A DNA stretch of 64,000 bases from Leucaena leucocephala. Taxonomy: Eukaryota; Streptophyta; Magnoliopsida; Fabales; Fabaceae. The position numbers and the translations under genes were made by a program. The notes below the pieces were generated by a model, which saw only the letters and a list, made by a program, of their open reading frames with translations, made no database searches and was not told where the DNA came from. Positions 25,796 through 38,614 of this stretch are shown here, piece by piece (positions within the stretch are counted from its first letter, which is position 1; each line of letters starts with the position of its first letter). Location: assembly GCA_037074615.1 (NCBI GenBank), contig CM073570.1, positions 17,022,185 through 17,086,184 of the forward strand, read 5' to 3'.

Positions 25796-26147
25796 TCCTT
25801 CGTACTTGTCACTGTCTTAAATAACTTCTCCCTCATCTTTTGATAATTGAAGTTTGGAGTTTGCTTGCTTAATCTTTAGTATTGTATGTATAGCTTTATT
25901 TGTGTTGTTGAAGCTTGCGTTTTGTTATGTAATAAAATGGTATTTTAAATTATACACTATTATTCATCAGTTCAGGGTTTTTGTCTGAGGGGGAACATTT
26001 AAACGACTGTACTGTTCATATTTTGACCATTTTATATACAAATGCGATCAATAACTTGACCATGAGTCACGCTTAAGGATAACTTAACGCTATGGTCAGA
26101 GACGTGATAATAATAATAATAACATGACAATTTTGTAATTTAATATA

Positions 26148-26411
26148 CTCCTTCCTTAATATAAGGCTTAATTTAGGAGTTAATCCTATCATAAATATAA
26201 CATCTATTTCTTATATTTATTAATTTTTTTTCTAAATTACCTCTATTGATACTCCCTCAATAATAATCAAGTAAAAAAGCGAGTAAGAGAATTAAGAAAG
26301 ATGATTAGATTATTTTAATTTAAAAAAATATATTATATTAACTAATTTAACTAACTTTTATAATCTAATCAAATTAGTTAAATATATTATATATTAAGAA
26401 TAAGATGAATA
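26148..26411 (-). mobile_element. Stowaway-like MITE, third copy (reverse orientation)
   Basis: The left end reads TA-CTCCTTCCTTAATATAAGG, a Stowaway-type terminus with TA before it. Read on the minus strand the interior matches the elements at 14728 and 19330. The right terminus (about 26400-26411, AATAAGATGAAT) is eroded, so the end is approximate. The 350 bp before it (25796-26147) hold the 3' end of SABATH copy C and nothing else recognised. Confidence 0.6.
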
Positions 26412-26759
26412 ATTAATTATAAAGATGACACTATAAAAGTCCATAGAGCTAAAGAACAATTGGACATCCAAAGTATTTGATCTAGTGGGAGATCAACTAT
26501 ATCAATGAGGGGAGAATTGACGTTTAATTCTCATTTTGTTAAAAAAGACTATTAGGAAGAGGTATAATGGTTGCAAAGCCCCAATCATAAGTAATTGGTT
26601 ATTTGGATACCATTATAAGATATAGAAAAAAGTACTAAATACTAGGTGGATTGAAGAGTTTTTTTTTTTGTTATAAAAAAATTAGGTGAATTTAGTATTG
26701 ATCTCTAAGTCCACTTATGCATGTAGCGGTCCCAAGCCCAAGTAAAGAAAGAGTATTGT

Positions 26760-29700
26760 GTTAGGCCCTGACAGTCAACGTAAAACATGTCGAATCTTAT
26801 GAACATGGACATACGAAAAAATTGCGCTAATACTCGGTCGTTGCCCGTAAGTAATGCGCTATATAGCTCGAGTACAGTAAGAAGTGAGTAAGGGCCACTG
26901 TATCATCGCTCGGATGTAGTGTTAAATGAGTAAGGTCTACCGCTCTTTTATGGACGGAGGCAACTAAAGAAGCTAGCTCATGAGAGAAAGATCAAATTTA
27001 GCACTTGGAATATTGGAACTATGAGCGAAAAAGCGTGGGAGGTGGTGGGCGTAATGGTAAAGCGAAATATTAACATCTTGTGCCTTCAGGAAACTAAATG
27101 GGTGGAAAAAAAAATCTCAAAAAATTAATGAGTTTAAATTTTGATACACAGGTAAAACATGTACGAGGAATTGTGTTGGTATCATTGTGGATAAAGAGTG
27201 GAAGACAAATGTAGTGGATGTTAAAAGGATTGATGACAGAATTATATCTTTAAGAATAATTATCGGTAGGGATACAATTAACATTTTAAATTCTTATGCA
27301 CCTCAAGTGGGAACAGAAACACATTTTAAGGAAAAGTTCTAGGAAGATTTGGAGGGGTTGATTCAGAGCTTACCACTTACTGAGAAGATTTTTATTGGTG
27401 GGGACCTTAATGATCATGTTAGTAAGGAGGTAGGATAATATGCAGGGGCTCATGGCGGTTTTAGTTTTGAAGATATTAATAATGAAGGGCAATCTATCCT
27501 TGAGTTTTTCTTAGCTTACAATATCAAGATTGTCAACACGTGTTTTAAGAAGCGAGATGAGCACTTGATCACATATAAGAGTAGGGTTCACAGGTCACAT
27601 ATTGATTTCTTTTTGGTAAGGAGTCATGACAGAAGACTTTGTATAAATTGTAAAGTGATTCCAGGGGACGGAGTGACAACCCAGCATGTGTTAATGATCA
27701 TTGATGTGCATATTAAGTGTAGAAAGAAAAAACGCTAACATATTTTAAACACAAGAGTCAAGTGGTGGTAATTAAAGGGGGAGAAGAGGGAAACTTTTAA
27801 AAGAACTATATTAAATGAAGGGGTTTGGGAGATGCAGAAAAATGCTAATATCATGTGGAAGGAAATGGTAGAGAAGGTCCAAACGGTTGCTAAAGCAATT
27901 TTAGGAGAATCTAAAGGTTTTAGTTGATAAGATAAGGAAACTTGGTGGTGGAACGAGGATGTAGAAGAGAAAGTTAAGAATAAGAGAGATTATTTCAAAG
28001 CTATACACTTATATAATAATATTAAAAATTGGGAAAAATGTAACATTCCTATTTTTATTTTAGGATTTAAGTAGTATTAGAAGAAATTAATTTCTAATAG
28101 ATAAAATTTTAATTTAATTATATAAGTTAAAATAGTTTATCTAAAGAAAATAAAAGAAAACGATAAGAAGAAGAAAGAGCATTATGGTAATACATATATA
28201 TATATTATATAACAAAACAAAAAAAATAAGAAGAAGAAAGAAGACAAGACATAGTAGGGGAAAATTAATTAATAAAAAAAATAAAGAAGAAGAAGAGATG
28301 GGGAGCAGCTCCAAATTTTTTTACAAATATAAATAATATATATAACATAATATAATATAATATTAAAAAGAAAGTAGAGCCCACATCTATTTTTTTAAAC
28401 AGAGTACACACACCGCCAAGCCACGCGAATTCTTTCTTTTCTCATTCTTCTTCTTCGTTTCGACTTCAGCTCGCGTCATCTGCTTCTCAAGTGCTCCATT
28501 GAAGAATATTATATCCTTTTGAGCTCTAATTTATTCTCATAAAATCTTTTAACTATCATAGTTATTTTTTAATTATTTTTTATATTAAGATAGTTATTTA
28601 GAAGTATAATTTCTGTTAGAAAGAAAATAAGTTTGAGAATTAGGGTTTGGAGTAAATGTAATTTTTCAACAAATGAGAACCATAAAATTGTAGAGATAAG
28701 TAAATACTTACATTTAATCGATTTATAATTTTTCTATTTGTATTATTTGAGAGAGTTAGGGTTAGGGTTTACATGTTAGAGAGTAAAGATGATTTAATAT
28801 GAAAATTTTGTTGATTTAATTTGAGTTTAATAATTGGGGTATGTTTATTGGAGGTATAATTGGTATTTAATCAGTTTATATTATTGCTATAACTTGTAAA
28901 TTAAAATGGGTTTGGAGAAATTAGGGATTTTAGTCAAATTGAATAATTATGGGTTAATTGATAGTGCAAATGAGTTATTAAAATTTAGAAATGATGTGAT
29001 TTAATATTGAAATGAAGATTTGGATATTGTGAGTATTTGAAATTTTGGGTGAAACTTTAAGAATTATAAATTTAGGTTTTTTAGGTTGTTTGATGAGTTT
29101 AATATTATATGAGAATATATATGAGTAGAATAAAGTTAAGTCAATATAAAATTATCATAGAAATGATAATTTAAAAAATATATGTGTAATTGTGATAGAA
29201 AAATTTAGTTATGGTATTGAATTAATAATTTTTAAATAAAATAAAGTTAAAAGAGAAATGTGAATATTTATTTAAAATTATTTATTGTGTCAAATTAACA
29301 ACATATTGATATACATTTATATAAACTATATAGATTGACTAGGAAGTTGTGACCTAAGCCGTGGCTCCTCATTTGTGGCATTTTGTTATCTTTGAAGAAA
29401 GGTAACCACTTTTCACTCATTGTGTTTACTAATATGATATTTGTGAGTAATTTGATATATATAATCTACTGATGATTATATGATTATATTGAGAAAAAAT
29501 TATTGCTAATTTTATTAAAAATTGTCTTGTGGGATTTGGAAAGTTATGATTTTGAGAAAAATTTCATTGTGATATTTATTGAAGTTATTGATTATCGAGC
29601 TATCGATATTTTAATTAGTACTATTATCTGGATAATTATGTACATAGTGATTGGAATTAGTGATAATGAAGTTATCTTTCTACCACGTGGTATAGCCTCT

Positions 29701-32540
29701 ATTGGAGCTCAATAGTTGGTTTTTGTCCCACCAGTTTACTGAGGGGCTGCGACACCCCTACCAGTTTATCGAGGGAGAATGAACCTATTGTCCAGTATTG
29801 TGCTCTGTAAATTTTGGCCGATCCATAACACTCGACCGGTTAGCTTTTTGAGTGGCCATTCATATGGTAGTTATCACTAGCCCATGGGTTCGGTCGGCAA
29901 GTATAAGGAGGTTCGGTTAGTTTGATGGGAGGAATTGGGATGATATTTCTGTTTGATTATATTATGATAATATATTATTTTCTATCTCGTATATTTTATT
30001 AACTGTCCCACTTGACACCTCACAAGCACATATTAGTATGCATGATGAGTAGGATTATTGGTTACTGAGATATTTGTCTCACCCCGTGGTTATTAACATT
30101 TTTCAGGAGTTAGTTCAATTGTTGGTTCTCACGGGAAGGTGCCAGAGACATAATGGTGTTATTTGACCTGTGTACCACTATCATCTATATTTATGTGTTA
30201 AATAGATGTAAATTGCCACTATATGGCATATTTTTGTTTACACTATGATAATTTAATATTTTGATGATTATACTGTACATCGTGTGCTGGTAGAAGGCCA
30301 GAGGCCTCTTAGGGTTATGCATGTGAATTTGTGGATCCACAGTAGCTATTTTGTCATATTAATTGTATCATACCGTATTTTGTTGTGTTATGGAATTGAG
30401 GTTGTTTACTCAAGTTTAACGCTCGGAGACTCCTTTTAAAAGTTGGAATTGATAATTATGATAGTGTTGAAAGAGTAATTTAGGATTTTTAATCATATTT
30501 ATTAGTTGATAAAGAAAAATATTTTATAACCATGGTCGTGTTCATTTTGGAATCTTTGTAAAGCTCTTTTCTACCATAATTAACTCTTTTAAAGTTAAGA
30601 AACTTATTTATAAACATGGTTAGTTTGTAGCCAATTATGCTACAAATAATTTTAAATGATTAATTATTATTAAGTTAAGGAGAATTTTACAAAAAGTATC
30701 GTTTAGCTAAGAAGAAAACTAAGAAGGTGATGGATGCATCTTGTTTGAAGGCTTTTGAGGAATTTTATTAGGAGTTAGGGACAAAGTCGGGAGAATGAAA
30801 GATTTATAAAATTGCAAGAGATAGGGAAGGAAAATCGAGGTATTTGGATCAAGTACGATGTATTAAGGATAAAGAAGACAATATTTTGGTTGCAAATAGT
30901 GATAAAGAACTGTGGGAGACCTATTTTTATAAATTGTTTAATGACGAGGGATGAGGGTCAAGTTACGAGTTAGGGGATTTAACACGAGGAGTTGAACCAA
31001 ATTTGGCATTTTATTGTAGGATCTATGTTGACGAGGTTAAAAAGACGCTTAAGAAAATGGAAAATAGTAAAACTATTGGACCTGACAGTATTCCTATTGA
31101 AGTTTAGAAGTGTTTAGGCGAAGTGGGATAGTGTGTCTTGCTAAACTTTTTAATGTGATCTTAAGTTTCAAGAAAATACTCGATAACTGGAGGAAAAATA
31201 CTTTAGTTTCTATTTAAAAAAATAAATGGGGTATTCAAAATTATGCAAACTACTGAGGGATAAAGCTTATGAGTCACACAATAAAGTTGTGGAAAAAGGT
31301 AATTGAACACATGTTGAGATTAGAGACTGATATTACTAAAAATCAATGTGGTTTTATGTCGGGTAGGTCTACAATAGAGGCGATTCATTTATTAAAGGGA
31401 TTAATGAAAAGATACTAGACTAAAAGAAGAGGCTTACATATGGTCTTCATTGACTTAGAAAAAACATATGATCGAATGCAAAGGGAGGTGTTTTGGAAAA
31501 CTTTAGAAAAGAAGGGTGTGCGTATGGCATATATCAAGGCAATAAAAGATATGTATGATGAGGTAACAACTACTGTAAAAACGGCTAGGGGCGAAACAAA
31601 TAATTTTCTCATAAGGATTGGTCTACATCAGGGATCATCTTTGGGTTCTTATTTATTTAATCTAGTAGTGGATGTTTTAACTAAGCCTATTCAAGAAGAA
31701 ATCCATAAGTACATACTTTTTGCGGACGATATAGTTCTTATGGTGGAGTCAAGAGAAGAGATTAATTTTAAACTTGAGTTATGGAAAAGTACTTTACAGT
31801 CAAAGGGTTTTCGGCTGAGTAGAAGTAAGACTGAATATATGTATTGTAATTTTGATAAGAAGCAAGTTATAAATAATTTAGAGGTCAGATTGGAAGATCA
31901 AGTTATTCCACAAATAGATAAGTTTAAATATTTGAGATCAATTATACATAAAGATGGTAAAATTTTGGATGATGTTAATCATAAAATTCAGGTTGGGTGG
32001 TTTAAATGGAGAAATGCTACTAGGGTTATATGTGATCGGAAAGTATCGGATAAAGTAAAAGGAAAATTTTATCGCACTGCTATAAGATCAGCAATACTTT
32101 ATAGAAGTGAATGTTGGGCTTTAAAAGGATAGTAAGAGTATAAAGTTAGGGTAACTGAGATGAGGATATTGAGATGAATGTGTGTGCATATAAGAAAAGA
32201 TAATATTCGTAATGAATAAATACGGGAAAGAGTTGAAGTATCACCTATTGAAGATAAATTAGTAGATAACTGTCTTAGATAGTTTGGACATATGCAAAGA
32301 AGGCTAAGGAATGTGCCAACAAGGAAGGTGGATCAAACAGTATGGACTCTAGTTAAAAGGAGTAGATGAAGGCTAAAGAGAACGTTCAACGAGATCATTG
32401 AGCGGGATCTCTTAGTTAATAACATATCTAAAGATTTAGTTTTTGATAGAGTACAATAGTATCGTATACCATTTAATATGATAAGACTTGTTATTGTTAT
32501 TACCCCATTTAATGGGATAAGGTTTATTGTTGTTAGTATC
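26760..32540 (+). mobile_element. Decayed RTE-type LINE, interrupted by a solo LTR
   Basis: The endonuclease part (about 26985-27720) shows FSTWNIGTM, INILCLQETKWV, IFIGGDLNDHV and, near the end, HIDFFLVRSHDRRLCINCKV, broken by frameshifts and stops. The reverse transcriptase part includes an open 230-codon stretch at 31440-32132 with MVFIDLEKTYDRM, IGLHQGSSLGSYLFN and the FADDIVLM catalytic motif. The 3' tail near 32505-32540 is rich in TTG/TTA repeats, as in plant RTE elements. Between the two domains lies an unrelated 2.65-kb insertion (28039-30691). Both outer ends are approximate. The element is not functional. Confidence 0.85.
28039..30691 (+). mobile_element. Solo LTR (2.65 kb) nested in the LINE
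   Basis: The segment begins TGTAAC and ends TTTTACA, so the termini form TGTAA/TTACA. It is flanked by AAAAA (28034-28038) and AAAAG (30692-30696). Removing it together with one 5-bp copy restores the LINE reading NWEK-YRLAKKK without a gap, so the target was AAAAG and the left copy has one G to A change. It has no gag or pol. The start TGTAACATTCC and the late phrase TTGTCTCACCCCGTGG resemble LTRs of large plant Gypsy elements, so recombination between two LTRs probably left this copy. Orientation is inferred. Open frames inside it, such as 29503-29715, are chance. Confidence 0.85.
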
Positions 32541-33730
32541 GGTCTCTATTAAAGTTAGGGTATGGCCCAATGGTTCAAAAAATACTTATAAAATATTTAT
32601 AAGATTGTCTACTAAAAGAACCCTTACAATAGTAGAAGGAATTAAACTTATATTTTTATGATATATAAATATATTTTTTATTATTTATATTAACTTTGGT
32701 AGAGACTAAATAATTATAAAAGAAGAAGAACAATACGGAACCTCATGTAATAATTACAGCATTGTTTCACAACATTAGAATGGGCCGGGGACTAGGACCA
32801 TGGGCAAGATATATTGGATTTCGCCTAATTGATCTATATTGAGGGAAATTTTGGGTCAAAGCATAACAAAATTGAAGTGGCCCGCTGATTAAAATCAATT
32901 TACATTATCTAGATTGTCTTTTGTAGGGACGTGCCCATCATTTTTAAGAGGTATTAGTGGTTAAAGATAATTTAAAAATTGATTCCCCTACTTAATTTAT
33001 TTTGTGAGTGTTTGGCTTTTTAATTTTTTTAAAATAAATAATCATATTTATTCAGAAGTGATTTTAGTCAAAATTATGTTTAAAATTATAATTTTAAATA
33101 AGTTATTGAAACTAACTTTTGGAATAGTAAAAGAGATTATAAACTATTTAATTATTATTTTACCCATATTTTTTTTATACTCTCTCATCTCTCATCTCTC
33201 ATCTCCATCCTCTCATCTCTCTTCTATACCCTATCTCCTCTCTATTCTCTACACTCTCTCTTCTATCTTCTCTACACTCTCTCATCTCTCCTCTTTCTTC
33301 TCTACCCTCTCTCTTATCTCATACTTTTAATCAAATCATACATTTTTTGGTAATTTGTCAATATGAAAAGTGATTCTACTACTAATCATCTAAACATTTC
33401 TATTTTCAAAATCTATTTTTCCTATAATTTATTCTCAAAAATTTATTTTTTTTAAAATCTATTATCTAAAAATTAATCTAAATAGATCATTTATAATTTG
33501 GGTTCAACTCTCTTTTGTATGAAAAAAAAAAAAATCAATTTACATTGGGCTCAGCTGGCCCGTTACGGAGACTCCCATCCCCTGCCTCTTCCGGTTCTTC
33601 CTACTTCATTGGTTCCAATCAACCACACAGAGCTACAGATTTCACTGATTCATCTTAAGCTTCTGTCTCTGTTGATTTTTTCCGTGAGGTATTGGCAGAA
33701 TCGTAATTGTTACATAGTTTCGATTGCCAC
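32541..33730. other. Intergenic: MITE fragment, pyrimidine tract and PLP3 promoter
   Basis: Contains a partial copy of the AT-rich MITE family near 32590-32700, a 135-bp CT-rich tract with TCTCA-like units at about 33178-33312, and the presumed PLP3 promoter and 5' UTR before 33731. The open frame across the pyrimidine tract (33004-33330) is low-complexity and not supported. Confidence 0.6.
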
Positions 33731-36700
33731 ATGGATCCGAACACAGTGAAGTCGACTCTGTCTAATTTGGCTTACGGAAATGTTATGGCAGCAGCTGCCC
33801 GTGATTATCAAAAGGTACCTTCTTAACCATTTCTTCTTTCCCTTCGTGTTGCTTAATGTCAACCACATAATCTTGTTACCATCTTGCATCGCGTTAATGT
33901 TCCTGAAACATGAACGAAGGCTGCCAAATGAGGACCTAATACTCCTTCCAATCTCAACAAACTCAATTCTCAGAGATTCTATCTCGTCTGAACAAAGATT
34001 GTGTCTTTGAGGGTGTTCCACAGAGTAGGTATGGGCTTGCCATGAACTACTCGGCACTCTGCTTCCACACAAAGATTTTGATATCTCACTTCCACAGTCG
34101 GCAACTTAATACCAACTTTGTCAATTCTTTTCCTCAGTTTCTGCAACAATCGAAGATTGTCATTTTCAGTGTGCTTGATAAGCTCTATGAACATATGCCG
34201 ATAATGAGCTCCAAGCTTGCTGCCATTAATCACCTGTTTCCCTTTAACTTGCCCATTTTCGTCCACACCATCATTATCATAAACATCAAACAAAGCTGAA
34301 GTAATCCTCTCAAAAGTTGGCAACCTTTGTATTGCAGCCCATTGCAGCAAATCTGCCTTATTATCATCATTGTCACCATCTTGCACCGCGTTACCAGTAA
34401 CAATATTAACAAGATTATGTGGTTGACACTTAACTTTCTATCCACTGTAACCTGATTTTCTAAAGCGCAGGGATCACGTTCTTCAAAATTAAACTTTCTC
34501 CATCATAAGTATGCCATGTGCTTGGGATTCTTGATGTTTGGCAAACCCTCGTGGTTCATGACTGAGATTTCATTTCATTTTTCAGCTGGTTTTGACGCTT
34601 TTAGCATGTCTAAGTTGATGTGAGTTCGCTATGTTTACTTTTTAAGATTTGTGCAAAAATAAGAATTGGAAGATGTTGAGTCTAATACCTACTCTTCCCA
34701 TAAAGCCACAATCGGCATTGTGCTCCTACCAGCTTAACTCGATCTCCCAAGCAGGAAAAAAAAAAAGTCTTGACAGATCTCTCAACAGAATCATTCTCCC
34801 TATTGGATGAAGATGTTGTTTGTTTTAATTAGTGATCACGTGGTTGTTTGTTTGGGGTATGCTTTATTAAAAATTGAGTAGTACGTTATGATCAAAATTG
34901 TTTAAGGTGAACTAACAAAACTGGATAATCAATGTGTTTTCAAGGATGAATGCCTCTATGATGCCCCTTAGCAAAATTTGTCTGCAAAATTCTTTTCAGT
35001 ACTCTAATCTTGTTATAAACCTGTATATTTTTCTTTGATGTGGTGTCAAATCAAATGACAGTATTGCTTTCCGTGAATTAACATTATTGACTACTAAGTG
35101 GTAAGCTTTTAATCTTTTCCCCATAGTTTTTTTCCTCATGAAATCTTAATGATCGAGCACTATTTTCATGACTCATATAGATTAGAGTATCAGAGGCAGT
35201 TTAGTAGTTTTACTGTACATTTTATTTTTATGTATTCTTGAAAGTTATTGCTTTATTTATTCTCTATTTAACTAGTTTCTAATTCTTGTTACTATTTAGT
35301 ATTTACTTGATATTATGATGTAATTTTTGCTAACAATTATTCTAACAGCAGTTACCTGTAGTCCTTATAGCCGGCAATAACTTGTTTATATATAGTAACC
35401 CATGCTATGGTGATCCATGCAGGAATTGCTTGCTCAAAATAAGGCGCAGGCTTCAAGTTCTGTAAACCAGGAAGTTAATCTTGATGAGTTAATGGATGTA
35501 TGCTCAGTAAACATTTCACTTGTACATATATGTATGTATACCTTAGTTAAGAATTTTAATGGTCTATGCTATGCTGATGTTAGGACCCGGAGTTGGAAAA
35601 ATTGCATGCAGATAGAATTGCAGCTCTTAAGGTGGTAATTTTGTGCTCCAGGTTTCCCAGGATGAACTACGATATTCAGGTTATTGTTGTTCCATAAATC
35701 CATTTAGTACTGAATTTTTCTTAATCTTGAATAGAAAGAAGCAGAGAAACGAGAGGCATGGAAAAAGAAAGGTCATGGAGAATACAGGGAGATAACCGAG
35801 GGGGATTTCTTGGGTGAAGTCACTGGTAGTGAAAAAGTTATATGTCACTTCTATCATAAGGAGTTTTATCGATGCAAGTATGCCTGAGTTTGATAACCCA
35901 TATTGTCTCTATTTCTTTGACATGCATGCATACAAATGACTAATATTATTGAGTCAATTAATTTTTCCAGGATAATGGATAAGCATTTAAAATCCCTTGC
36001 ACCAGAGCATGTTGATACGAAGTTCATTAAGCTTGATGCAGAGGTTCGCATGAACGGTCCTACTAGTATTACCCTGCAATAGTGACGATTAGTGTTTTCT
36101 CAGGCTGCTCCTGTGCATCTACAAAATTAGACATGTTCATCTAGTATAACACGTTGTCCTACCAAAGTAATGACATGAATTTTATGCTTTATATGAATTG
36201 CAGAATGCACCCTTCTTTGTTGCAAAACTGGCAGTCAAGACTTTGCCATGCGTCCTACTGTTCAGGTGAGGCCAGTGGCCGTTTCTATTAGATCTCACAT
36301 GAGAAAGACGAGAATAACGGTCGGAATTCTATGGGGCTCATTGGTTTGGAATATTTTAAGGACACTTCGAAATGTTACATGGAAGTGATTTATTCAAATG
36401 TTTGGTTCTAGTTTTGAACACAGATGTTTTTTGAAAATGTTTCGTTCCAGAAATTGATCAAAATCTTCCAAAGATTCTGGTTCACGCAACCAAAGCTTCT
36501 TGAGTGTTAATATTAAGCAACACAATACAGAAGTTCATGAGCTTTCATTTTCTGCATTAGCGAAACTGCATTGACCATATTGATTTGTAAGTTTAATGCC
36601 TTTTGTGATTGTTGAACCTTTTTTTTTTTTTGTAAATATGTTGTTTAATTTGTACTTTGGCACCTTTCTCTTGCATTTTTTAATATTTCATTCATTTGAA

Positions 36701-37303
36701 TACTTAAGCCTTTTTGTCATCTTAGAAACGCGTAGCGGCAGTTTGAACACATTCCCAGGGGTGTTAATAATATTTTCAGGAATATTTTTGTTGAACCGAA
36801 TACTGTATTATTTGGATTATAATCATTCCTACAAATGTAAGATTTTGTCAGCCAAACGCCCTTTGAAACCAACCTTGTCCTGTCTGCGAGTCCCCTTGTT
36901 CGAAACACCCCCGGAAGGAATGAGAAGATATGTTATAAACTGAATACAGCATGCTTTTTGAGTATGAAATTGATGTAAAATATCACAAATATAGCTGACG
37001 TGTTTTTATTTTATTCTATCTTTCCAGACAAGGGATTGCAGTGGATAGATTAGTAGGGTTTCAAGATCTGGGAGGGAAAGATGATTTTACCACAAAAACG
37101 CTGGAGGGTCTGCTGATAAAGAAAGGTGTTATGCTTTAACGTATTGTCCTTTTCATTTCCTTGTACCTGAAAAGTTTATTAACAATCATTTTACAGGCAT
37201 GATTAGCGAGAAAAGAGACGAGGATGACGAAAATGATGGAGATCATGAAGATTCAAGTAGAAAAGTCAGATCCTTCGTTGTTGCTGATTCTGATTCTGAT
37301 TAA
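33731..37303 (+). CDS. PLP3: Phosducin-like protein 3 (PLP3; thioredoxin-fold protein)
   Basis: Eight exons: 33731-33814, 35423-35497, 35584-35631, 35735-35877, 35971-36043, 36204-36265, 37028-37125 and 37197-37303, total 690 nt, 229 residues, all GT-AG and in phase. The product starts MDPNTVKSTLSNLAYGNVMA, has NLDELMDDPELEKLHADRIA, the core GHGEYREITEGDFLGEVTGS and ICHFYHKEFYRCKIMDKHLK, the thioredoxin-like end NAPFFVAKLAVKTLPCVLLF, and the acidic tail ADSDSD. It matches plant PLP3, which works with the CCT chaperonin in beta-tubulin folding in the cytosol; the CxxC of true thioredoxins is absent, as expected. The exon 3 donor could be GTGGTA at 35632 or GTAATT three bases later, adding one Val. 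Intron 1 (1608 bp) carries an antisense ABCG fragment. The gene appears functional. Confidence 0.9.
33979..34433 (-). pseudogene. ABCG/PDR transporter N-terminal fragment inside PLP3 intron 1
   Basis: The minus strand encodes about 110 residues typical of the cytosolic N-terminus of full-size ABCG (PDR) transporters: DLLQWAAIQRLPTFERITSA, then ENDNLRLLQKLRKRIDKVG, LPTVEVRYQNLCVEAEC and GKPIPTLWNTLKD, then a stop. No Walker A, Walker B or membrane part follows, so it cannot make a transporter. A 26-bp imperfect inverted repeat (33853-33878 and 34407-34433) flanks it, and a short direct repeat (ACCATCTTGCA.CGCGTTA) occurs near 33878 and 34376. This suggests capture or rearrangement by a transposon. 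It is antisense to the host gene. Confidence 0.8.
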
Positions 37304-38081
37304 TATTAATTTGTCGCCATACCTCTAAAAAAAAAATCGAGAAGGAAGACATGTATCCGTAGTCAACCTTGTTGATGGATTGTTGGATCATATGACTACC
37401 GTTACATAATTCTGTTTTGTTTTTAGGTTATCACAGAAGTCTAGGAACTCATGATATATTTGGTCTTGGCGGTTTGTGAGTGACTTCCGATTATTGTGTT
37501 ACACTGGTGTTTGTTTTTCTTGTTAACCCATTGCAGGTTAGCGATAGCCTCTCCCTGTAATTATATCAGTTTTAAAGGAGTATTTAGTAATTTTGGCTAA
37601 AACATAAGATCAAAATTTCAAAGTGGATATCCTCTTTTGGTAATATAATTTAAGTATCAGAAAAAATATAAAATTTTCGTAAGAAAACGAAAAGCTTTGA
37701 AGAACATCCATTTACCATTGAATCGAATTTGTAGCTTATAAATAAGTGAGGTTATACATATTTAAAATATAAAAGTGAGAAGGGGAAGGGAGGAGTTTTG
37801 GGAGGAAAACACAGTGCTCCAGAGCAAAGACAAATGGAACAATTTGAACCGTACAAATAATTTGATGAGCAAAACAAACATTTCGACGAATTTTATAAAT
37901 ACCTTAGTTTAATGCGTAACACAGTGGACACAAAGTAAAAAGTTTGGCGGAAAAATGGGAAGAAAGCGACGTTGAAGTGAAATAAAGCAAGATATGAATG
38001 AATGGAATAGCCTTGCACTTCGCCAAAATCCCTGGTTTCATACTTGTCATTCACTTTGGTCAAATTAAAAAAAAAAAAGTA

Positions 38082-38113
<32 letters not shown>

Positions 38114-38614
38114 ATACTCGAATTAGCAAATTGCTAATTCCAGAAACAAATGGAGTTTGAGATAATGTCTCCAAGACTTCATCAACGTCGTCAATTGCTT
38201 CTTGAAAATAGCCATTTTTAGAACTGCCCGCTCTTTTACCTGAATTACCTCCGTCCATCCCCGAGTGCCTCTCTTTCCACTCCCGAATTCTTCATTTGTT
38301 TCAATAATCATCCATCACCTCATTCTACTGATCCTCCATCATCTCTCATATTTCACAGTTTCTGCTATCGTAGTATCAATCTGGTTCAATTATTCGGGTT
38401 TACTTATCTTGAAAGTGAATTTTGTTATGGATATAACAAGTTAATGCCGATCGTTTTCTCTACGTTGTGTTTGAATTATGGGTAGGCGATATTGCATGCA
38501 GGACATTGAGTGTCCTCTGATTTCTGCCATGCATGATCTGTCTGCTTGCTTCTTCTACTGCCCCTTGCGCTGTCACTTGTAAAGCCAGTGAAAGCCACTG
38601 ATTCTTGCGACACC
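37304..38614. other. PLP3 3' region and SEC14-like gene promoter / 5' leader
   Basis: No separate gene seen. The left part should hold the PLP3 3' UTR. The right part carries a (CT)n tract at 38088-38113, a common element of plant 5' leaders and promoters, about 500 bp before the ATG at 38615. A 5' UTR intron is possible but not resolved. Confidence 0.5.
38088..38113 (+). repeat. (CT)n microsatellite upstream of the SEC14-like gene
   Basis: Thirteen CT units. Such Y-patch or GAGA-type tracts are frequent near plant transcription starts, so this may mark the promoter or leader of the gene starting at 38615. Confidence 0.75.

Noticed and set aside
28756..28770. Telomere-like TTAGGGTTAGGGTTT
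   Set aside because: Only two units, inside the solo LTR. Short telo-box motifs are common in plant promoters and LTRs, so it is not an interstitial telomere array.
33004..33330. A 108-codon open frame rich in Leu and Ser
   Set aside because: Its 3' half is a low-complexity CT-rich tract; no motif or homologue is recognised.
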